Source: Microterricola pindariensis (GTDB taxonomy: Bacteria > Actinomycetota > Actinomycetes > Actinomycetales > Microbacteriaceae). From it: a stretch of 64,000 nt of DNA. The notes below the pieces were generated by a model, which was given only the letters and a program-made list of their open reading frames with translations, was not told where the DNA came from and made no database searches. A program made the position numbers and the translations under genes. The stretch lies in assembly GCF_002936985.1 (NCBI RefSeq), contig NZ_MPZN01000004.1, forward strand, positions 1 to 64,000, in the 5' to 3' direction. Shown here piece by piece: positions 59,489-64,000 of the stretch; position 1 is the stretch's first letter; every line of letters starts with the position of its first letter.

Positions 59489-60739
59489 TTACCGGGCGGT
59501 GCCACAGCGCGGCCGGCGCATCCGGCGGCGCGGTAGCTGGCCGGATCCCGGCACCAACTCCTCCGTGACGAGGCGGCGGATGCCGGCCAGCACCGCCGAG
59601 CGCGGTGCGGCATCGCGCAGTGTCCGGCCCTCCAACACCGCCGTGTCCAGGGCGTTCAACTCGTGCGGCAGCAGCGTCGCCTGTTCGATGCCGCCGAAGC
59701 GCCGCAGCGTCTGGCGCACCTGGCCGTGCGGGTCCAGGCCGATGGCGCTGGCCCGCACCCGGTTGATGACGACACTGAGACTGGCCGTCGGCGCGTACTC
59801 CGGCAGTGCGGCGAAGCCGCGGAGGAACCGGGACATGCCGACCGGGTCGGCCAGCCCGACGGCCACGACGTGGTCGGCCGCCGCCAGCGCGGCGACGGCG
59901 GCCGCGTTCCGCCGCGGCGCGAACAGGTCGCTGGCGATCTCCTCGTCGCGTTCCAGGCAGAAGCCGATGTCGACCACCGTGTACTCCACCCAGTCCCGGC
60001 AAGCCTCGATCGTCGCCGCGACCTTCTCGGCGCCGAGCTCCGGCCAGCGCTCCGCCCGGCCGATGCCCGTCAGCACCCAGAGGGCGCCGGGCGGCGCGGG
60101 GTAGCGCTCCGCGACCCGCTCCAGCTCGGCCCGGTTCAAACCACCGCCACCGCCGAGCCGGCAGGCGGCGGCGAAGCCGGGCGACTCGTCCAGCAGGCCG
60201 AGCACGGGCGCCACGCTGCCGCCATAGCTGTCGGCATCCGCCAGCACGACGGAGCGGCCGAGGGCGGCGATCTCGGCCGCGATGTTGACGGCCACGGTGG
60301 TGCGCCCCGGCGCCCCGGCCGGGCCCCAGACGACGATGACGGTGCCGCCCCGTCCCGCGACGGGCTGTGCCGGCCGCGGCTCAGGCGGGCCGGGGTCGCC
60401 CGCGCCGAGCTGCGCCTCGATCTCTGTCCAGGGGGCGGCCGCCCCGAGCACCTCGTGCAGGCCGATCCGCGCGGCGTGGGCGCGCTCGGCGGCGTCGGAG
60501 GCGAGCGCGATCAGCCGGATTCCGCGGCGGTCACAGGCGGCGAGCAGCTCGGCCCCGAGGGTCTGCGCGGTGGCCGAGACGAGCACGACGTCGATGCCGC
60601 CGGTCGCGGAGGCGTCCAGGGCGGCGACCACCTCGCGTGCGGTGCCGAGCCGGGCCGCAATCCGGTGCCCGTGCTCGAGGATGTCGGCCAGCAGCCTGTC
60701 CTCCGTGCGGGCGTCGAGAGCCAGCGCGAGGGTGGCCAC
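59489..60739 (-). CDS. CpaE/MinD-like P-loop protein with variant Walker A
   Basis: The 416-residue protein has an N-terminal receiver-like part (residues 1-105, VVAALDASATGGIDVVLVSATAQ) and a MinD/CpaE-type ATPase domain from about 133. Its P-loop reads GPAGAPGRTTVAVNIA (139 onward): the signature lysines of the deviant Walker A motif are absent, with Arg in place of the second. VVDIGFCLE and VLADADSYGG occupy Walker B and A' positions. It starts two bases after the CpaB-like gene. The pair suggests Tad-pilus or envelope assembly, but no pilin or secretin gene is nearby. Confidence 0.8.
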   Translation of the reverse strand: MATLALALDARTEDRLLADILEHGHRIAARLGTAREVVAALDASATGGIDVVLVSATAQTLGAELLAACDRRGIRLIALASDAAERAHAARIGLHEVLGAAAPWTEIEAQLGAGDPGPPEPRPAQPVAGRGGTVIVVWGPAGAPGRTTVAVNIAAEIAALGRSVVLADADSYGGSVAPVLGLLDESPGFAAACRLGGGGGLNRAELERVAERYPAPPGALWVLTGIGRAERWPELGAEKVAATIEACRDWVEYTVVDIGFCLERDEEIASDLFAPRRNAAAVAALAAADHVVAVGLADPVGMSRFLRGFAALPEYAPTASLSVVINRVRASAIGLDPHGQVRQTLRRFGGIEQATLLPHELNALDTAVLEGRTLRDAAPRSAVLAGIRRLVTEELVPGSGQLPRRRMRRPRCGTAR

Positions 60740-60741
60740 CG

Positions 60742-61386
60742 CTACTCCCCCGCCTGCGCCATGCTGGCCGGGACCAGCGAGAGCGCGTCCCCGTTGGCGA
60801 CCGCCTGCAGCACGGCGGCGACCTTGGCGGTCGGCAATCGCAGCTCGACCGAGCGCCCCTGCCCGCCCAGGATTCCCCCGCCGTCGATCACGCGCACCAC
60901 CTCGGCGGCGGAGAGGATGACGGCCGGCGGCCCGAAGCGGCCGTGCTCGAGCTGTTCCGCCGCCCAGAGGTCGACCGGCGCCCCGGGCGCGACCGCGGCG
61001 GCGATGTCGCCGGAGAGGGCGACCACGACCCCGGTCTGACCGGCCTCCGACTGCGGGCTGAGGGCGGAGGCGGGGATCAGCTCCCCTGCGGCCACGGCAC
61101 GGGTGAGCACGAGGCCCTCCTCCGGCAGCTCGCCGACCGCGAGATAGCGCTCCCCGACCGCGCCCAGACGTACAGGGGCCGCCTCCAGCTGCGCGGCGGT
61201 GATCGTCGTGCCGGCCGGGAGCATGCCGCGGGCCGCGTAGACCTCGGCGGTGTCGTCGACGCCGGCCACGATGGCAGAGACGCCGACGATCGACCCGGCG
61301 ACGAGCACGATGCCGACCGCGAAGCGCGGGTCGAACCAGAACGGCCGCTTGGACCCCCGCACGCTCTCACCCTCGACCTGCCCCAT
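60742..61386 (-). CDS. SAF-domain membrane protein (CpaB/FlgA-like)
   Basis: This 214-residue protein has one N-terminal membrane segment (FAVGIVLVAGSIVGVSAIVAG) and an extracytoplasmic SAF domain: YAARGMLPAGTTITAAQLEAAPVRL and VLTRAVAAGELIPASAL are the typical SAF strands. In Tad systems CpaB acts in the outer part of the pilus machine; in Gram-positives the role is less clear. ATG 61386 follows GGAGGGCGCTC; longer frames upstream have no ribosome site. It is coupled to the CpaE-like gene. Confidence 0.82.
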   Translation of the reverse strand: MGQVEGESVRGSKRPFWFDPRFAVGIVLVAGSIVGVSAIVAGVDDTAEVYAARGMLPAGTTITAAQLEAAPVRLGAVGERYLAVGELPEEGLVLTRAVAAGELIPASALSPQSEAGQTGVVVALSGDIAAAVAPGAPVDLWAAEQLEHGRFGPPAVILSAAEVVRVIDGGGILGGQGRSVELRLPTAKVAAVLQAVANGDALSLVPASMAQAGE

Positions 61387-61474
61387 GAGCGCGCCCTCCG
61401 TCCGTGACGCCCGCGAGCGCTGCCGACCGCGATGCGGCTCCCATGATCGCAAATATCCGGGTCGCCCGAAAAAG

Positions 61475-61526
61475 TTATCCACAGCTTGGATCTGGCCGTT
61501 CCGCGCACCGCGCGCGCGGCGATAAT
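61475..61526 (+). promoter_or_regulatory. Promoter with DnaA-box-like site for the excisionase-type HTH gene
   Basis: TTATCCACA (61475-61483), then 37 bases, then GATAAT (61521-61526) and six bases to ATG 61533. The DUF222/HNH gene at 19015 shows the identical 37- and 6-base spacings. Confidence 0.7.
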
Positions 61527-61532
61527 CGAAGC

Positions 61533-61874
61533 ATGCCCGCTGCCGCCCCCGACGACGCCCTCGGTCGCTTCGTGACCCTGGGCGACACCGCCGAGATCCT
61601 GAAGATCAGCGTCGACGAGGCGCTGGCGCTCGTCCGCTCCGGCGAGCTGCCGGCGATCCGGGTCGGCCGGGCGGCCGACACGAGCGGCGGGGCGAGCAGG
61701 TGGCGGGTGGAGCGCACGGTGTTGGAAGCGTACATCGAGGGCAAGTACGAGGAGACCCGGCGGATGGGGCTCTGGAACCAGGCCGAGTTCGCGAACATCC
61801 CCGAGCTCTCCGGCGGCACCATCGTGCGCGCCCCGCGCACGCCGCCAGCCGCCGATGCCACCGACGAGGACTGA
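61533..61874 (+). CDS. Excisionase/BldC-type helix-turn-helix protein
   Basis: This is a 113-residue DNA-binding protein. FVTLGDTAEILKISVDEALALVRSGELPAIRVG is the MerR-like wing-helix of the excisionase family, followed by SRWRVERTVLEAYIEGKYEETRRMGLW. Unlike many excisionases it lies in conserved chromosomal context, not in a mobile element. I infer a chromosomal regulator. Leaderless start: GATAAT lies six bases before the ATG. Confidence 0.85.
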   Translation: MPAAAPDDALGRFVTLGDTAEILKISVDEALALVRSGELPAIRVGRAADTSGGASRWRVERTVLEAYIEGKYEETRRMGLWNQAEFANIPELSGGTIVRAPRTPPAADATDED

Positions 61875-61875
61875 G

Positions 61876-61935
61876 CCGACCGCCCAGCCGGCCGCCCGGC
61901 CGACCGCCCGGCCGACCGCTCAGCCGGCCACCCGC
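61876..61935. repeat. 12-bp GC-rich tandem repeat between convergent genes
   Basis: About five degenerate 12-base units of the type GCCGACCGCCCG run from just behind the HTH gene stop into the end of the opposing hypothetical gene (stop at 61920). Confidence 0.65.
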
Positions 61936-62540
61936 AACATCATGATCTGCTCGAAGGGGACGAGCCGGTAGCCGGTGACGAGTGACTCCCGCCGCGGAGT
62001 GCCCGGCTCGTGCAGCGCCAGGTCGCAGTGGTCCCTGCCGACCCTGTCGATGGTGCCGTGCAGCAGCCAGGGCGCGCCGGACGGCCGCGGCCCGCAGTCG
62101 AGCTCGACGTGGGCGCGCCGCCGGCAGAGGTCGCGCAGCACGAAGGCCAGGCCGATCCGCTCGGCCAGGCGGGCCGGCGCGGCGGGCTGCTCGGCCAGGC
62201 TCCGGTGGATGCCGTCGGGGTCGAGCAGCACGCCGCTGACGGCCGCGAGCGGGATCACGCACTGCGTGCCCTGCCCGCCGGCCCGGCCCAGCTCACCGGC
62301 GAGCCAATCCCGCCCGAACGTGAGCGCGCGCACCGTGACGAGGGCGCCGGAGCGCAGTTCGAGCCGGAGCAGCCCGCCGCCGGCATCCGGACCATCACCG
62401 CTCAGCGCCGCCAGGCGGGAGCGCATCGTCAGCCGGCCGAGCCGCAGCCGCTCCTCCTCGGCGCGCAGCTGCTCGTCCTCTGCCGTCAGCTCCTGCTCGA
62501 GCTGGCTCTCCATGTCGTCGAACAGGCTCTCCCAGCGCAT
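61920..62540 (-). CDS. Conserved hypothetical protein
   Basis: The 206-residue protein begins with an acidic helical region of about 45 residues (DDMESQLEQELTAEDEQLRAEEERLRL, coiled-coil-like) followed by a beta-rich part. LVTVRALTFGRDWLAGEL, VIPLAAVSGVLLD and WLLHGTIDRVGRDHCDLALHE could be small barrel strands. I do not recognise the family. ATG 62540 is chosen because TAGCGT lies exactly six bases upstream; an in-frame GTG at 62546 falls inside that spacer. Confidence 0.7.
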   Translation of the reverse strand: MRWESLFDDMESQLEQELTAEDEQLRAEEERLRLGRLTMRSRLAALSGDGPDAGGGLLRLELRSGALVTVRALTFGRDWLAGELGRAGGQGTQCVIPLAAVSGVLLDPDGIHRSLAEQPAAPARLAERIGLAFVLRDLCRRRAHVELDCGPRPSGAPWLLHGTIDRVGRDHCDLALHEPGTPRRESLVTGYRLVPFEQIMMLRVAG

Positions 62541-62579
62541 GCGCACACGCTAGCTTGTTCCGGCCCGGCCGGTCGAAAG

Positions 62580-62588
62580 TTATCCACA
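62580..62588 (+). promoter_or_regulatory. DnaA-box-like site TTATCCACA
   Basis: A third perfect TTATCCACA lies in the divergent region between the hypothetical gene (62540) and the Rv3235-family gene (62677). Its flanks (AAAG before, GCGCGATCTG after) resemble those of the site at 61475. Confidence 0.65.
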
Positions 62589-62676
62589 GCGCGATCTGAC
62601 TCTGGACAGGAGGGAAGCGCGGGTGCTTTCATGTCAGGAGCACACCCCCTGAACGGGGGTCACCCGCGGAGGCATA

Positions 62677-63099
62677 ATGCCCAGTGAACTGCACCGACCG
62701 GCCCACGCCGCTGCTCCAGCCGATGACGCCTTCGCCAGACAGCGGACGGGGCGCGCGGCACTGCCGGACCCGGAGCCGCTCCTGGTCAACCTGACGAGGA
62801 GCGTGCTGGAGATCCTCGCCGGCGAGCGCGACCTGGAGCAGATCGCCCGCTGGGTCACCGACGAGGTGTACGCCTCGCTGACGACCCGGGTGACCATCGC
62901 GGCCAGGGCGCGCGCCGTGAAGAAGATCCCGGTGCAACGGCAGAGCCATCACATCGCCCGGGTGATCGTCAGCGAGCCGCGCGACGGGGCGGTGGAGGCC
63001 GTCGTCATCGTGCACAGCCGGGCCCGCAGCCGGGCCGTGGCGATCCGGCTCGAGGGCCTGGATCAACGCTGGCGGGCCAGCGCGATCAGCGTCCTGTGA
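62677..63099 (+). CDS. Rv3235-family protein
   Basis: This is a 140-residue protein. The core LLVNLTRSVLEILAGERDLEQIARWVTDEVYASL is a helical block conserved in small actinobacterial proteins encoded near secA, followed by strands RVIVSEPRDGAVEAVVIVHSRARSRAVAIRLEG. Function is unknown. GGAGG precedes the ATG by four bases. Just upstream is a small hairpin ACCCCC-TGAAC-GGGGGT (62644-62660). The family name comes from memory of the M. tuberculosis neighbourhood. Confidence 0.8.
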   Translation: MPSELHRPAHAAAPADDAFARQRTGRAALPDPEPLLVNLTRSVLEILAGERDLEQIARWVTDEVYASLTTRVTIAARARAVKKIPVQRQSHHIARVIVSEPRDGAVEAVVIVHSRARSRAVAIRLEGLDQRWRASAISVL

Positions 63100-63547
63100 C
63101 GACAGCTGCTGTCGCGGCAGGCTCCGTCGCGGCGGCGGCCGGGCGCGCGGCCAGCACCTTCGGGCGCAGCGCGACGAAGTAGAGCACCAGGCCGACCAGC
63201 AGCGCGATGTGGCCGAGGCCCGCGATGCCGGCGACGGCCGCGCTGTGCTCCAGGCCGAGGACGGCGAGGATGCCCTGGGCGGTCATCGCGCCGGTCGTGA
63301 CGAGGATGCCGGCGGAGTAGACCCAGAAGAACCAGCCGAACAGCGGGCTCTCCGCGACGGCGAAGAGCTTCTCCAACGCCAGCAGGATCAGGAAGACGGT
63401 CATGCCGAGCGCGAGCAGGTGGGTGTGCACGAGGGCGAGCTGGGTGTCGCCGGTGAAGTCGTTGCCCTTCGTGAACTCGCGGTAGAACAACCCGGACGCG
63501 ACGCCGAGCAGCATCGAGGCGAACGCGGCGTAGAACAGTCTTCTCAT
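63086..63547 (-). CDS. DUF2871 membrane protein
   Basis: The 153-residue protein has four hydrophobic segments. The start MRRLFYAAFASMLLGVASGLFYREFTKGNDF and THLLALGMTVFLILLALEKLF are characteristic of DUF2871. The conserved His and Glu residues in membrane positions hint at metal or heme binding, which is inference. Function is unknown. Its last bases overlap the Rv3235-family gene by 14 on opposite strands. No clear ribosome site is seen before ATG 63547. Confidence 0.82.
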   Translation of the reverse strand: MRRLFYAAFASMLLGVASGLFYREFTKGNDFTGDTQLALVHTHLLALGMTVFLILLALEKLFAVAESPLFGWFFWVYSAGILVTTGAMTAQGILAVLGLEHSAAVAGIAGLGHIALLVGLVLYFVALRPKVLAARPAAAATEPAATAAVVTGR

Positions 63548-63623
63548 CAGGCAACAGCTTTCTGGGTGGTGGGGATCCGCTCAGTCTCCCAGCGGCCAGC
63601 CGGCAGCACATCCATCCAAAGAC

Positions 63624-63660
63624 GGAATGCCCCCGCACTCGATGAGTGCGGGGGCATTCC
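63624..63660 (-). terminator. Hairpin after secA with 17-bp perfect stem
   Basis: GGAATGCCCCCGCACTC (63624-63640) is the exact complement of 63644-63660 around the triloop GAT, 14 bases beyond the secA stop on the minus strand. No T tract follows. Confidence 0.85.
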
Positions 63661-63674
63661 GGGTGTCTCGTGTG

Positions 63675-64000
63675 TTACTTCTTGCCCTGGGCGCGACGCT
63701 CGGCACGGTTGGCCGGGGCGGCACCGCCGGTGCTCTGACCGAAGGCGCCGCGGCCGGCCGGCGCCTCGGCTGCGGCCTCTGCGGCATCCGGCTCGGTCTG
63801 GCTCGCGGCCACCTGACGGCGGGCGCGGTCGGTCGCCGCCTGCTGGATCTGGCCGCGCTGGTTGCGCACCTCGACTCCGCCGGAGTCGCTCGGTGCCGTG
63901 TAGCTGAGCTTCTCGACCGGCGCCTCGGAGCGGGAGAGCCCCTTGGCGGCGACGCGCGGCCCCGCGATCTCGCCCTGACCCTGGGTCACCTCGACCTCGA
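63675..64000 (-). CDS. secA: SecA preprotein translocase ATPase, C-terminal end only
   Basis: The frame is open to the window edge, so only about 108 residues are visible. EKLSYTAPSDSGGVEVRNQRGQ lies at the end of the helical scaffold region, followed by a disordered Ala/Gly/Gln tail ending in PANRAERRAQGKK. This ending is the one seen in Microbacteriaceae SecA; the zinc-binding SecB tail found in proteobacteria is absent. SecA drives export of unfolded proteins through SecYEG. Confidence 0.88.
   Translation of the reverse strand, partial: EVEVTQGQGEIAGPRVAAKGLSRSEAPVEKLSYTAPSDSGGVEVRNQRGQIQQAATDRARRQVAASQTEPDAAEAAAEAPAGRGAFGQSTGGAAPANRAERRAQGKK

Noticed and set aside
61533-61874. Excisionase of a prophage
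   Set aside because: No integrase, attachment site or phage genes nearby; the gene lies in a conserved chromosomal block.

Overview
The window looks like a chromosomal segment of a high-GC Gram-positive actinobacterium, most likely a member of Microbacteriaceae. Codon third positions are almost all G or C, GTG starts are common, and the family's hallmarks are present: a WhiB regulator, a sigma-R/RsrA pair, a fused E1/E2-type 2-oxoglutarate decarboxylase (Kgd/OdhA) and a SecA tail without a zinc finger. I see no tRNA, rRNA, CRISPR array, insertion sequence or phage gene. Genes are dense on both strands and no gap clearly exceeds 300 bases except the one before the GntR gene.

Layout. 1-3.5 kb: the end of a TPM-type membrane protein, PspA, an arginase-fold protein, and a two-gene HTH/ClpN unit behind paired operators. 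3.5-10.2 kb: a beta-galactoside module (GH35 enzyme, ROK repressor, sugar ABC importer). 10.2-15.4 kb: an iron-siderophore uptake operon (ATPase, binding protein, FhuB-like fused permease, siderophore-interacting protein) with a DtxR/IdeR-type box. 15.5-24.8 kb: amidase, DUF222/HNH protein, a GntR-ABC (YtrA-type) operon, small membrane proteins, SDR, GNAT, Ung. 24.8-29 kb: phosphoribosyltransferase, two transport or membrane enzymes, SDR. 29.2-31.8 kb: metY-metX for methionine. 31.9-35.1 kb: a histidine kinase, a degenerate kinase-like partner and a LuxR-type response regulator. 35.2-46.3 kb: MFS pump, MTH1187 protein, GT87 glycosyltransferase, a polar amino-acid ABC importer, NnrD, VOC, two CNNM/CorC proteins and a GuaB1-type protein. 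46.5-53 kb: Kgd, a PGPGW protein and an MMPL exporter. 53-64 kb: rsrA, sigR, aroA, rsgA, bcp, whiB, a PdtaS-like kinase, a CpaE/CpaB-like pair, an excisionase-type HTH protein, an Rv3235-family protein, a DUF2871 protein and the secA end. From memory, this last block keeps much of the gene content of the Mycobacterium tuberculosis Rv3219-Rv3240 region.

Two regulatory signatures run through the window. First, at least eighteen genes have a -10-like hexamer (mostly TANNNT) exactly six bases before the ATG or GTG, the geometry of leaderless mRNAs; I used this to choose several starts. Second, many gene ends carry long perfect hairpins with tiny loops and little or no T tract. Other items worth attention are two DnaA-box-like sites at an identical 37-base distance from leaderless promoters, an operator pair on the HTH/ClpN promoter, motif words shared by the two promoters of the galactoside module, a GCTCAC motif repeated around the whiB promoters, a 15-bp tandem repeat filling a divergent promoter, and overlapping inverted repeats that could form a pseudoknot.
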